Source of the DNA: Cucumis sativus | Taxonomy: Eukaryota; Streptophyta; Magnoliopsida; Cucurbitales; Cucurbitaceae | Reading direction: 5' to 3' | Assembly: GCF_000004075.3 (NCBI RefSeq) | Contig: NC_026655.2 | Coordinates: forward strand, 7,130,001 to 7,194,000 | DNA length: 64,000 bases | Shown: positions 32,064 through 53,338 of the stretch, one piece after another | Layout of the letters: each line of letters begins with the position of its first letter | Position numbering within the stretch: position 1 is the first letter of the stretch | The notes under the pieces: generated by a model | What the model was told of the DNA's origin: nothing | Databases searched by the model: none | Seen by the model: the letters and a program-made list of their open reading frames with translations, nothing else | Translations under genes and position numbers: made by a program

Positions 32064-33960
32064 GTAGAGTTTCTCTTTCACTGCATTGCTTGACTGCCAC
32101 ACTGACGCCTTCGTTGTTTCTTTGATATCAGATTTCAAAAAATGTATTTTTTCCATTTATATTTAACATGAAATGAGGCAAGCCAGAAAATTTTTGGAAC
32201 TAAAGAGAGTTATCTTCAAGTTTCCCCTCTAAGATTATTTATATAAAGAAGGCTTGGTTTTTACTGTATTTGATATATGGTTGTATCTGCGTAATACTGT
32301 AGATTTTTTTCGAAATTTGGCATGTTATGAGAAGAAGATTTTGATCAAGATATAATACTAAAATGACAAGTTACAAATCGTCTGAAAATTATGATAAGTT
32401 TTTTTAGTACAACATTTGGACGTACGAGAGATCGAACCCTTCGACCTCTAGGATTAGAAGACTATGTAATAAATAGTTAATTTATTGTCTTTAACTATTT
32501 TAGAATTTGAATATTTGTAATAAATACAAAAGCCGTTTATACATAATATAAAAGACATATATTTCTAAACTAAGAATTTGAAAATGCTAAAATCATTGAT
32601 TTGAATTTAATTTCACCGTATTTCAATTTCTTAACTCTTTTGGTTTTGTGTTTTTGTCTAAATATTAATTTTTTATCATCTAAAAGAATACTAATTTTTA
32701 AATTTAAACACATCCTCCAAATTTTTTTTATAGAAATTTTAGAGTGTTGATTTATAAAAACATAACAAAGAGATATACTAATTTAAGATAAAAAAAATAA
32801 TAAAAAATAATGTATTGTCATTTTACTTTCTCATTTTAGCTAGAAAAATAAAAGGAAGATATAATAGAAAAGAATACGAAAGAAAAATTTTCATTTCCTC
32901 ATTTATATAACTAAAAAAATAACAAAAAGAAAAATAATTACAACCAAATAGAAAAGTAGATAATATTTATAAAGAAATGAAAGAAAAAAAAAGAAAGTAT
33001 TTGTACAAATCTCTAACACTAAAGAAATAAGTCTTGTCTTCTTGCATTTCTCTCATCCTGATTGTTGATGCGATTTTCTAAATTCATTATTGATCTTTAT
33101 CTTCACATCTTTCTTGTCTCCTTGCACTTCTATCTTCACTTAACAATGATTTGTTGCTCAAGGAAGCAAGATATATCATACATTTATATTGAATGAATTG
33201 GTAGAAAGTATATGTTAGAGAATTTTAAAAGGCTTCTTTGAATTTATTATCATGTCTATAAAAATTATTCTTCCACTACCTATGAAGTTAATTAGGGTAA
33301 TAAATATTTTTGAACTAAATATTGAATGGTTAGAGAAATGAGGAGGAAGAGTTAAAATTCACCCACTATCCATGCATTAAAGTTGAATGACAAAATTTTC
33401 ATCAAATGAATAGTAAAAATACTTATAATTAAAAGGGTAAAATGGACTAAAAAAATTCACCATAGATGAGCTTTTATATATACTATAGATTTGTCTTTGG
33501 GTTATTATGCACGTGTATGGACATTACTTTGTGTTATTTCTACAAGATTTTGAGAGAGACATGACTTTGCAAGAAGATAATTTTGTGAGGAACGGCTTCA
33601 CTATTGAACAATCAATTATTCATAGAACCCGGAGCGTGTAAGTCCTCTCTCAATGATGTGATTTGTTGCCTGACACTTGTCGATTATCATTTAGGTTGAG
33701 ATTTCAATATCTGAAGTTTAAGCTTCTGTAGTATGATGTTTTAGAAGAACTTTCATATACGTCTAGATGAAGGACGTGATTCAGGGGGAGTTTCTCATAT
33801 TACTACCTTAATCGGGTTGATTGATAAGAAACTTGATTAAGGGAAAGATTTTGGTTAGCTAAATCTATCTTTGAAATGGTTTAGTGATAGTGTTACTTGT
33901 TGTAATATTGTATCACTGATAGTACAGAATGAATGAAGAAGTTTAGTGTGAGATTATGTA
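32064..33960. other. Spacer between convergent genes D and E
   Basis: AT-rich tail-to-tail spacer of 1.9 kb. A phrase near 32430-32450 (gagatcgaaccct) is the reverse complement of a tRNA/SINE box B (GGTTCGA), but no matching box A or cloverleaf was seen, so it is at most a repeat relic; a weaker relative lies near 61650-61720. Another phrase, ttcagggggagttt at 33779-33792, resembles a polypurine tract but has no LTR beside it. No gene was recognised. Confidence 0.4.
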
Positions 33961-37137
<3,177 letters not shown>

Positions 37138-38813
37138 GGCTTCCTTCAAGTGCAACCAAGCCTTACTGATCTTCCATGTTCAAGCAGCTACATTGTCATT
37201 TTGTTGTACATTATGAAAACATTCAGTTGATGAATTTATATTATATATATATTCTTCATCAGCAAGAAACATTATATATATTATCATATCTGGCAGTCCA
37301 GTAAAATTTCATAAACACATAAACATATCGCTGTCACCCTTTCTTCTCTGGAATTAAAATTTGGTTAAATTCCAATAACGAGGCGATGAATTTAGTTTTC
37401 TTTGACTTGTATTTTTAATCATGAAAATGCTCATCAGATTTGATCTCATCTTCTTTAGAATCGTTAGAATTCATATTTTAATCCTAAGAAGATTATGGTG
37501 AATCTTGGGACAATTCTTTATATAGTTAATATTTCATATGACATAGCTAAACTTCTGACTTCTTCTCTGTTTGAGTTCTCCATCTTTAACTTTGTTTTTG
37601 GAGTATTTTTTTTCTCTTTGTTTTGCACGTCAACTTTTATCTAAATTACAAATTTACTAACATACTTTGAGCACAATGGACTTCAGATGTAGGCTAGGGA
37701 CTAAAAGTGTGTAATTTGTGCAAGAAAGTAATCACACAAAATTAAGCTTGATTAATGATAAAAAAAATTTAGCACCAGAGGATTGATTGATGATAGGTGT
37801 TGGATATGAAATTTTAGTGTATCTCATCCCTCATGGTAAGGCAGATAGCTTTCTGTTTAGGATGAAGAAAACCAGTTACAGCAGTGATTACAGGAAAGAA
37901 AATTATATATCTATATCTATCTATGGACTTCACTATCTTCTTAATATTAAACTTCACTAAAAAACATTAAACTCACCTTCCTAAATATCTTCTATATAAT
38001 GTTTTGTTTAAATTTTTTGATATATTCCAAATTCATAATTATTTGCTTCACTTTTTATTTACTCTAAATTTTTTATTTCTTCAAGTTTATATATCTAATT
38101 ATTTGGCATCCTCATGCCACTTTGTTATTTATTTAGAAATGACGTTTCAAACCGTTCTCTCTTAGTCTCCGACATTTACATTCTTCATCTTTGAATCCTT
38201 ATTAATTAATCTGCATCTTTTTTATCGGGTCGATTGCTTGCTCATGGCATCGTAAAAATCTATAAATGAAGGAATGTATATAAACATATTTCTATATAAA
38301 AATAGGGAAAAAATAAAATTAAGGAAGGTACATAAACATCTTTCTATATAAAAAAAATAGGGAACAAAATAAAATTAAGAAAGAAAAAATAGAAGAGAAT
38401 ATAAAGTATGATTTGATTTTTCCTGGACAAACTTAAGTTTTTGGTGTGAATTGTGAACATGAATAGAAAAAAAGAAATATCTAAAGATTTAAGATGGAAA
38501 AGAATTTGAAGGTTGAAATGTATTTTTAAAAAATAGCATGAGAAAAGGGAAGATGAATAGATGGAAGATAGAGGGATGAATGGTTTTAAAAGATATTTAA
38601 TTTTTAATTAATTTCTAAAATGTAAATGAAAAAACATATTCCTCAACTTGTCACACATAATTTAATTTCACTAACCTTAGTATAAGTAATTCCAAAAAAT
38701 AGTGGGAGAGAATGTTTTTCTATTCTCCTTCTATTTTTTTCATTTTTTTATAAAAAATTGTTGCCTATATTTTATAGAGGGTTTAGGGTTTACCATCATT
38801 TGAAATTAATTAT

Positions 38814-38862
38814 TGTAATTTTTCTTTTTTGTATTTGTAATTTTTCTTTTTTGTATTTGTAA
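38814..38862. repeat. 22-bp tandem repeat, 2.3 copies
   Basis: The unit tgtaatttttcttttttg plus tatt occurs twice without change (38814-38835, 38836-38857) and begins a third time. Confidence 0.8.
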
Positions 38863-39363
38863 TCATCTACCGTTTTTAATAAATATTTCGGTATTGAACA
38901 CTCGTTACACTATGGATATAAAAATGATATAAATATAAAAATATTGAGATAATTGTTCCAATTTTATTTATAAAGTTAAGTAAAAACTAAATTTTTTTTT
39001 GCGATTTGACGTGTATCACATACCTTATTTACTAGTATAGTTAAATAGTACTGCATTCTTACATAAATTTTTTGTAAATAGAATCTTTAGAAAAAAATTA
39101 TTCACTCGTATATAAATTAAATTTCTTCCCACTTACACATAAATAATGTCATAAATATAAGACACAAAAAATTAAATTTTTATTAGTAAATATTTTTACA
39201 AACAAATAAAAATAAATAAATTAATAATCATTTAATTATTGAAATACAAAACTTTATAATTTTAAAAGAAAAAACTGTGTAACATCTTCCTTTTCCTATT
39301 GTTACATGAGAGTTTCCTTCTACTCTTTTTTTAATTGATATACGTTCTTTTAAAATTATATCA

Positions 39364-39560
39364 AATGGCAAAAACATTTTTTAAAAAAACAGTTCATAGT
39401 AATTTGTTTTGTATATTGCAAATATGACAAAATTAGTGTATTAAACTATAATCATAGAGTTATAGACATTTACATTTGCTATTTTTACAATTTAGAAAAT
39501 GTAATGACATTGACCCTATTATTATAAATTTTTTTGTTATTTTTGCAAGGACCCCTATTT
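39364..39560. repeat. Dispersed repeat family 2, copy 1
   Basis: Shares with 61071-61255, in the same order and orientation, the words agttcata, tattgc(a/g)aatatgaca, attag, gacatttacatttgcta (gacttttaaatttgcta in the other copy), caatttagaaaatgta, gtgacat and gctatttttgcaag. About 190 bp, non-coding. Class unknown; a MITE or a decayed LTR piece is possible. Confidence 0.6.
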
Positions 39561-39570
39561 TTTTAGGGAA

Positions 39571-39733
39571 ATTTTCAAAATAGCATAATCTTACAAAATA
39601 TTTACAATCTATAGAAAATTATATCACTAATAGTCATTGATTTTCCACAGTGATCGAATACTATCATTGATTGAATCTAAAATTTTGCTACAACTTGTAC
39701 TATTTTAATATATTTTGCTATTTTTAAAAATAC
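39571..39733. repeat. Dispersed palindromic repeat family 1, copy
   Basis: Left half aattttcaaaatagcata, with ttacaaaatatttacaatc and a central actatcattgattga; right half ctaaaattttgctacaac with attttgctatttttaaaaa. The two halves are approximate inverted repeats around a short tctatc/gatag centre. Other copies are at 42406-42552, 42581-42732, 42857-43010, 58661-58868 and 61391-61588. Confidence 0.6.
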
Positions 39734-41136
39734 CCATTTTTTTTATATAATTTAAATTTTTCTAAATTAGTTCATGACATACCCAACACTATTTCAATTT
39801 TTGATGAAGTAGAACATTGTTTAAATTTGTGATAGGTAAATCAATTTTTTTTGTTATATAATACATAAACCATGATTTTCATGTTCATAATTTTCACTCT
39901 TCTTAATTATCGATCACAATTATTAATTTTGTATTTTTAAGTCTAACCATAAATTACGATTTACATATATTTTTAAGCTAAATTATTATGATGGAATGAA
40001 ATATAGTTTCCAAATTTTAGTAATCAATGTTTAATCATTTTTAAGTGTGTAGAACACTAATCAAGATGTATAAAGTCGTAAAATTGGAGAAAACATTTAG
40101 AATGATAGTAGCACTAACATAATGTTTATCTATGTTTTTGGTTTCTTTTTAAAGACCTAGAACAAGACTACGTTTAATAACAAAATATTGAATTATATTA
40201 ATAATAGTCTTCTATTACGGTAACATATCAATAACTATACAAGATAGAATTTGCTATAAGTTTGAAATATTTTGTAAAATTGGTTAGTTTTTGAAAAAAT
40301 TTCACATTATGAAAAATTGAAAAATTGAAGGAAAAAAAAGAATAAAAAATCAACAATGTTGGGATTTGAACCCAAGAAATAAGAATAGATGAAAAAAATG
40401 GTTTCCCCTTACAATTAAACAACAAGAAATTATCTTAATAACAAAAGGAAATGAAATCAAATAGAATGGGAATAGAGTGACCATTTTGGGTGTTTTTTTT
40501 TAAAAAAATTTTGAAGCCTACACCAATGAGTGAGTTTATAACAATTTATTATTTTTATGTGCATTTGTGTTTTTCTTTCTCGTTTTCAAATTTGATGTAA
40601 ATATACAACAATAGAGATAATAGTCAATATATATTAATTCAAATTTATTTTATTAAATATAAAGTGGGTATTAAGTAGGAAACTTTTACTTCATTTTATA
40701 TATGTACCTTTTATTTTGAAGGTTGTATAGTTTGGACTAGTCTAGATAGAAAAACTTGGATGTGAAGAAGTTTTGTATGACATTTTGTCAACCCATTTCT
40801 ATACTATTATGTTGATGACAATTTTGCCTTTTCACACTATTAGTTAATCACATTGTTAACAATTAAGGAGGAATAAAATTTAGTAGATAGTGATATTATT
40901 TTTTTTCAAAACGAAGACGGTCCTCAAATATCTCCCTAATATAACAACAAGTCCTTGATGCCTTAAATCTCACACACAACTTTTATTTAATGGTTGACAA
41001 CTAAGGTTGGTTGATTTTCTTTTTTATTTTAATAACATCCTTTTATTGTTTTTTGGAAAGAAATATCCTACTTAACTATCTCATTGTTTTAGAAATTAAT
41101 AAATATTTAATGTCTTTTTTTCTTCTCAAACATTTA

Positions 41137-41660
41137 CACTACTACAAAAAAAAAATGGTCTACGACGTCAGTTATTTTTTGTCACGAAAAAATCTGCAAC
41201 AGTTATTTACAGTCATAGTATCGTGGAAAGTCCTCATATGAAAGTTCCAAAAAACTATCACAATATGTGTTTTCATGACAAAGAATAAATGTCATTAATT
41301 AGTATTTTATGACAACAAATAACTCTCATTTTTTTATGACAACAAATAACTGTCACCATTTACACATTTACGACAGTTACAAAAATGTCACGAATTCTTA
41401 TATTATGTCATTTTTTACTGTAAAAAATATGACAATCGTGACAGTTTTTTTTTCTAAAATTTAATTGTCATTTATTCAATATTGATAACAGTTATGAAAA
41501 TGTCACAAATTAATATATTACGACATTTTTTTCCGTCATGGATAGACTAATCGTGACAGTTTTTATAAAATTTTAATTGTCATTGTTTCGGTATTGACGA
41601 CAAAAAAAAAATGTTACGAATTTGTATAATGATATTTTTTTTCCGTATCGTGTATTCTTC
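41137..41660. mobile_element. CACTA-like transposon end with subterminal repeats
   Basis: A CACTA..ctacaaaaaaaaa start at 41137-41155 is followed by many direct and inverted copies of short words containing tgacagtt, gtcacgaa and cgtgacag through to about 41660. From about 41369 a unit of roughly 120 bp repeats 2 to 3 times (anchors acagttacaaaaatgtcac, then acagttatgaaaatgtcac). Known: CACTA elements have CACTA-starting termini and dense subterminal repeats bound by their transposase. No transposase gene and no opposite terminus were recognised, so this is one end of a non-autonomous or decayed element. Confidence 0.5.
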
Positions 41661-42405
41661 AATTCCTGTTTTTCTTGCCGCTGAATCATTACACTAACAA
41701 CTTCAATAACAATAACAATAATACATCACACCCATATGAAAACAATAAGTCAACACTTTAATATATATATACATAATGATACACTTTGTAGTATATTCGT
41801 ACACTCATTGACTAATAACCATTTGTTTAGTTCAAATGTAGTTTCCATAGAAAAAAAAAATATACATTGACATTGGAAGCAAGAAGCTTAAAATCAATAC
41901 ATTGGATGCATAAGTTTACTACCAACCATACAAAAGATGTTATATCAATCAATTGCTTCATATTGGTTTCAATGCTCCAAATTAGTAAGAAAACAAAATG
42001 AATGTTGTTTTCTTCCCATTACAGATCCCTACAATCTCTTTTTCTGTTTCTATATTTTCAAACTTCTGATCTTTAGATGGGAATAGTTGTGAAGATGAAA
42101 GCAAAAGAGCATAAGCATTGTTCTTTCCTTGCTCAGAATTATTGCTAGCTACAAACGATATCCATCTCCTATTGTTCTTCGTTTCTTGAAGTTGGGACAA
42201 AGAAACTAATCCAATGTCCATGTGTTGTTCTTCCTTACTCGATCTCTTACTGGTTGAACATGTATACATTGATGATGGATATCGTTATTTTGATTTATTA
42301 ATTTTTAGATATATTTATTTCATTTGTTTGTTACTTTTAGTTTCACTTTTCATCTCCCCTATTATTCTCTTAAATTATTATGTTTCAATAATTTTATAAT
42401 GAAAC
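41661..42405. other. Intergenic with one anonymous 95-codon open frame (minus strand 42269-41982)
   Basis: An ATG-initiated minus-strand frame of 95 codons is less AT-rich than its surroundings and is rich in Ser, Lys, Asn and Gln. It has no motif, membrane segment or family signature that I recognise. It lies next to the CACTA-like end and could be a captured or decayed gene piece, or chance. It is not called as a gene. Confidence 0.25.
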
Positions 42406-42552
42406 ATTTTAAAATATAGTAAAATAAACTAAAATGTTTATCGAATATAACAAAATTTTATATTTTATTCATAGTAAAAATTGATAAATTTTTATTATGG
42501 TCTATCAATATGAAATTTTGCGCAAATATTTAGTCAAATTTGTTATTTTTTA
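42406..42552. repeat. Dispersed palindromic repeat family 1, copy
   Basis: Contains atagtaaaataaactaaaa at the left and attttgcgcaaatatttag with tttgttattttttacaa at the right, around a tctatcaatatgaa centre. Diverged from the other copies. Confidence 0.45.
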
Positions 42553-42580
42553 CAATTTCCTTTTCATAATTTATAGGAAT

Positions 42581-42732
42581 ATTTTTAAAAATAGTAAAAT
42601 AAACTAAAATATTACTATTTATCATCGTTGTCACTAATAGAAATATATTAGTGTCTATCGAGATCTATCATCAATAGAATATGAAAATTTGCTATATTTT
42701 GTAAATATTTTGTCAAAGTTGTCATTTATTAC
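42581..42732. repeat. Dispersed palindromic repeat family 1, copy
   Basis: Left atttttaaaaatagtaaaa, right aaaatttgctatattttg with taaatattttgtcaaagt, around gtctatcgagatctatc. It lies directly beside the previous copy with similar left ends, giving a local cluster. Confidence 0.55.
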
Positions 42733-42856
42733 CATTCCATTATTTATTATTCATAATTTAATTTTGTTATAAAAATGACTTTTTACCTACCCTCCCCCAT
42801 AACTAAATATGTTTTTCTTTCTTTAAAAAAAATATTATTAATTAGTTAATTAAACA

Positions 42857-43010
42857 AGCAAATTTTACAAAATACTTACAAACTATAGCAAAAATTTTGA
42901 ATTCTATTACTGATAGTCTTCTATCATTATAACATATCAATGACTATCCATCATAGAATTTGCTATAGGTTCTAAATGTTTTGTAAAATTTGCTATTTTT
43001 GAAAATTCTC
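42857..43010. repeat. Dispersed palindromic repeat family 1, copy
   Basis: Left gcaaattttacaaaatact with tatagcaaaaattttgaa and attctattactgatag; right atagaatttgctatagg with tgttttgtaaaatttgc. The arms are clear inverted repeats. A further diverged block with similar words lies at about 43220-43410. Confidence 0.6.
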
Positions 43011-43740
43011 CAATAAATAATTCACAACATGTTACTGTATAAATTTCACAATTAAATTTCTGAAGAGGTAACTATTATGAATAATAAAACTACTGAAAAT
43101 ATTTAAATATCTATAATTTAAACTTTTACTTTATTTTACTATATTGGAAAATGTTTCTTCACTATACAAATGAAATAAAATGTTAAAATGATTGTCTTCA
43201 ATTTTATAAAAGTAAATTAAAAGAACGGCTGCAAATATAGCCATTAAATTTAAAATATTAGCACATATAGCAACACTTAAATACAAATATAACAAAATCT
43301 GTCAAAGTTTATCAATGATAGAAGTCCATCATTAATACATGAGGTTGAAAATATTAATCCATATAGACTTTTTTATATTTACAATTTTTTAAAAAATGTT
43401 GCTATATACTTGATTATTTATTATTCTTCAAAATTTCTATCTATTATAATTACTCTATATTGAAACTATGATTTTTGGAGTGCATTGTTTGCACATGTAT
43501 TTTATTAGTACTAAAAAAATAGAAAAATACCATCTAAGTATAGGCGCAATTGCATGTATACAAAAATGGGGAAGGAGAAGAAACTCGAACTACACACCAA
43601 ATTCACAACAGAATCCATTCTTTTGGACTACAAAAGGAAAGTGAATTAAAACTTAAAAATTGTGTGTGTGTGTGTGTGTGTGGCAGTCGAGCAATGCACA
43701 GAAAGTGAAACTCAGTACTGTTTTGTCAATTGATTAATTA
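43011..43740. other. Downstream flank of gene F
   Basis: AT-rich and non-coding, with a diverged relative of repeat family 1 at about 43220-43410 and a TG microsatellite at 43661-43682 that should fall in the 3' UTR or just past the end of gene F. No gene was seen. Confidence 0.45.
43661..43682. repeat. (TG)11 microsatellite
   Basis: An uninterrupted dinucleotide run of 11 TG units, ending 58 bases from the stop codon of gene F. Confidence 0.95.
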
Positions 43741-47172
<3,432 letters not shown>

Positions 47173-47726
47173 GGCTTTTTTCAAGTCAAAGAAAGCCTTC
47201 TGATCTCCGGCAGCTAGAAATGTTCATGCAGGTAGATTGTCATTTTGATTTATATTAATCCAAGTTAAATTGTGAAAACATTCAACTGTGAGTTTATATT
47301 TTTATCAGCAAGAAAACGTATTATATATGGCCCTCTTGGCTAGTTTGAATGATAAGTATATATACTATCATTATCACAATGTCTTCTATTGTGCTAAAAT
47401 TCCATTAAAATAAAATTATATCTCGCAAAATACTCAACAACGACGCAGAGGATTTTACTTTTTCTGTTCTTTTAATATTTTTATTCATTGACATCTTGTT
47501 GCCAAGAAATTAAATAAGTCTATGGTCTCCTTTGAGATGCATTTTTAATAGTTATGTTGGGACGTGGTAATAAAACAGAGAACACAAGTTCTAATAAGGT
47601 TGCTTATGGAATCACCCAAAAACGATTCATACAAAATAAATGTCTGATATAATATCAGGATCTCTCTTTCCTAGCCAATATGTGTAATTTTTGTTTGTGC
47701 TGAACATGAGATTTAGAATACCGTCA
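47173..47726. other. Spacer between gene F and pseudogene G, with gene F promoter region
   Basis: Contains the gene F leader and the conserved block at 47329-47390. The remainder (ttgggacgtggtaat near 47555, agcctatg-like words) is unassigned and shows no gene. Confidence 0.4.
47329..47390 (-). promoter_or_regulatory. Conserved upstream block and TATA-like run of gene F
   Basis: Counterpart of 24905-24969 and 28053-28113. Inside it, GTATATATAC at 47356-47365 is a TATA-like run 184-193 bases before the ATG, a plausible core promoter on the minus strand. Inferred from conservation and position only. Confidence 0.45.
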
Positions 47727-49144
47727 ATCGTCGAGACCTTCTAGCTATGTAATGGTTACTTTATTGGAAGCTTGACTATCAATAGGTAAATTTTGGGTCT
47801 GAGAAACCAATCTTTCTGTATAGAATCCAGGTCTTTTAGGATGAGATAATACCACACACTTTCAATTCTCTAACATTGAATTATGATGTGTCTAGTCTCT
47901 TTTTCCAGTTGAGTAATATCTGCTTTGTGTCATCTATGACAACCATCAAAGTCCAATGTGCAACTTTACTAGAGGAAAAAAAATGTAGCAGAGTGTAACA
48001 ACAATAAGTTATGGCACTAACCGAATAGGAAGTAGTTTAGACTTTTGTTCGGCAAATATTCATAGATGAGCAAGGTTTCTTCTGGATGAGTAGAGAGGCC
48101 GAGCAACTTAACGAAGATTTCTATGTTGGAGTTTAGATATTAACAAGATCTCGTTTTTGAACTCAGTTTGGCCTTGACCAGAACCCTCTGCCAGTCTTTT
48201 TACTGCAATTTCGTGTCCTGATGGAAGATTTCCCTGCAATGTGTAGCATGTCTTATTGTGACTGAGTATATATGTGTACGTGTATATTCAAAACTTTTAA
48301 GTCTTTTATGAAAATGAAAAGTTAAAGTTTATGAAATGATTGAAGAACACTAGCAAATGAAAAGAAATACCTTGAATCCAGGACCGAAGCCACCTTCACC
48401 TACCTTGCTAGAGGGAGAAAAATTATCTGTGGCTGTCTCTATCTCAAGAAAATCATAGAGTGGCATCTCAGCTACTTATTTCTCTGGAGTTCGAATTTTA
48501 CCTGAAGTTAAACTCATTACAACATTTTGAAGATAGGAAAGAAAAACGAAATCATACATTTGAACAGTTGATAGAATAACTAGTTATTAATCATCCACAT
48601 ATACTAAAGTAGGAGAAAGGTTTACCTTCAACTTTCCTTTTCTTAAAATCAAATTACCCCACAGGATAAACCAAACCACTAAAATCAAGCAGCCTATCAG
48701 TGAAGCCATAGCCACAGGATAAACTTCAACTTTCCTTTTCTTAAAATCAAATTACCTGTGTTTAATTAAGAGTTGAGCTATGGGGTGTTTCATTGATCCT
48801 GGAGAAGGGGAAGACCATAAAACTCCATCTGTTTCATGAGAAGAATAACGTTTCCTTCTTTATCGACTGTTAATTTGGCAGAGGAGTTTATAAATGGGGT
48901 CATCTATATTTGCAACCCATACTACAGTTTGTGTGATGTTTTTGTATTTGAATTTGGAGCCTTGAGGAGTGAAGATTCCTAATACAAAGTTCTGTTGAGA
49001 TGAAACTAATATCTGGGTGCTGCCATTAATGGATTCCCCTGCTTTTATGCTATCGATTGCTAATAATTTTCTTAGAAACATAGCTATGGCTGTCAAGAAG
49101 ATTAGAAAAGTTGAAAGCTTGCAATTGCAAATCAGTTCTCCCAT
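47727..49144 (-). pseudogene. Pseudogene G: heavily rearranged SD1-type receptor-like kinase
   Basis: The ATG at 49144 (GCCATGGG) opens MGELICNCKLSTFLIFL and a B-lectin start, with a frameshift near 48895 (VANIDDP then shifted). The copy breaks off near 48757 after the QLL equivalent. Most of the ectodomain is missing. The membrane-helix exon survives only as pieces around 48620-48757, with a 33-bp direct repeat. Exon 3 (to 48371) has in-frame stops before AEMPLYDF and reads GPGFK for GPVYK. Exon 4 (48233 to about 48023) carries a frameshift near 48115. Only the first 16 or so codons of exon 5 (about 47933-47887) remain, joined directly inside exon 7 (about 47879-47727), which has a stop near its end. 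Closest in its 5' part and leader to gene A. Confidence 0.88.
48626..48756. repeat. 33-bp direct repeat with nested 12-bp repeat in pseudogene G
   Basis: The 33 bases starting cttcaactttccttttctt at 48626-48658 recur without change at 48724-48756. Between them ccacaggataaa occurs at 48659-48670 and again at about 48713-48724, so a unit of about 98 bases, or two overlapping ones, was duplicated inside the former membrane-helix exon region. Confidence 0.8.
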
Positions 49145-50230
49145 GGCTTCTTTCAAATCAAAGCAAGTTATTTGTCATTTTTTGATTTGAATATCAATTC
49201 ATGTTCCTTTTAGAAACATTAAACTTTAAATTTATATTTCATCAGCAAGGATCATACAAGAATCATTATTGTATGAAAATGTTTGAAGTTGTAAGCATAT
49301 AGTGTAACGCCATTTGTCACTCCATTTACTATGGAAACAATATGAAGCTTACAAAATCAACTACCTTCAAACAATTATAATTAATTGAGTAGGAAGTGTT
49401 TACGTCTTAAACACTAATAATTTTATCAACTTACCTCCTTAGAATAAACCTCTTGTGAAATTTGTATTTGCATCAATAAAAAAAATCTAAACTTTTACAA
49501 ATGGATCAATTTATACTCTTACTAAAAGAATTCTTTAAAATTTGTCTATGCATTTATTTTATTCTTCTTTCTTTTCTCCATTTGCAAGCAAAGATTAATT
49601 ACTATTATAAAAATAAATCTATAAATTTGAAATTTTGTATATGAAATCATATACAAAATAATATAGTGTGGAGTTAGACCCGCCACTGTGTAAAAGATTA
49701 TTCAAATAAATTAGAATGAAGACTTTGTTTTTAGTAAGGAAGACTGAATCCAACGTAAATAACACAATTTATATATATCTTTTGGTTATTTTTTTCTCTC
49801 ACAGTAATGCTTAGAATGGATATGTACAGAGTTCATGCTTTGCAATGGTTCAGAAGTTCATATAAATTCAAATAATAAATATATCAAAATTTTAGTTAAC
49901 TCATTTTGTTATATTTAAGGCTTCAAGATTAATTACTATATTGAGTTCGCATGTTGTGTGGAGGTTGAATCTCCTATCTCTAATTGAAATTTAAGAAAAT
50001 CAAGAGTGGCATTTAAGAATTTTGGTATAATTTCTTTGTAGAATGGAATACAGGATAACAATGACGATATTATATATCAATATAATATGTACTCATTCAA
50101 ACATTACCGTCAAAAGATACATGATGATGATCCTGGTTCATGAAATTTAAAATCAAATTTAAAATCCTGGTACACGGATTAATATTCAGGTCAAAATGGC
50201 GAACTAATTGCTTTGAATTTGAAAGAAGCC
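49145..50230. other. Divergent spacer between pseudogene G and gene H
   Basis: This must carry the promoters of both neighbours. The pseudogene G side (49250-49330) resembles the gene A upstream region (atatagtgtaacgccat against atatagtgtagtgccat). A three-codon upstream frame (ATG at 50196, MAN then stop) precedes the gene H start by 35 bases and might slightly affect its translation. No other feature was seen. Confidence 0.4.

Positions 50231-53338
<3,108 letters not shown>

Larger units (their letters stand above)
37138..41136. other. Long AT-rich intergenic region upstream of gene E
   Basis: The first 220 bases contain the gene E leader and a TATA-rich run (tatattatatatatatt near 37240). 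The remainder is very AT-rich and has no gene. It includes a 22-bp tandem repeat, a dispersed-repeat copy at 39364-39560 that pairs with 61071-61255, a palindromic copy at 39571-39733 and a partial one near 40190-40300 (separate entries). The phrase gttgggatttgaaccc near 40358 again resembles a tRNA-type box B without a tRNA. Confidence 0.45.

Noticed and set aside
32430..32455. tRNA gene or intact SINE suggested by a reverse-complement box B (also near 40360 and 61660)
   Set aside because: No box A at the right distance and no cloverleaf arms could be drawn.
33779..33800. Polypurine tract of an LTR retrotransposon
   Set aside because: A single G-run phrase with no LTR ends, integrase or RT remnants nearby.
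39000..43400. CRISPR array suggested by spaced recurring words
   Set aside because: This is eukaryotic AT-rich DNA; the repeats are palindromic dispersed elements without uniform repeat-spacer structure.
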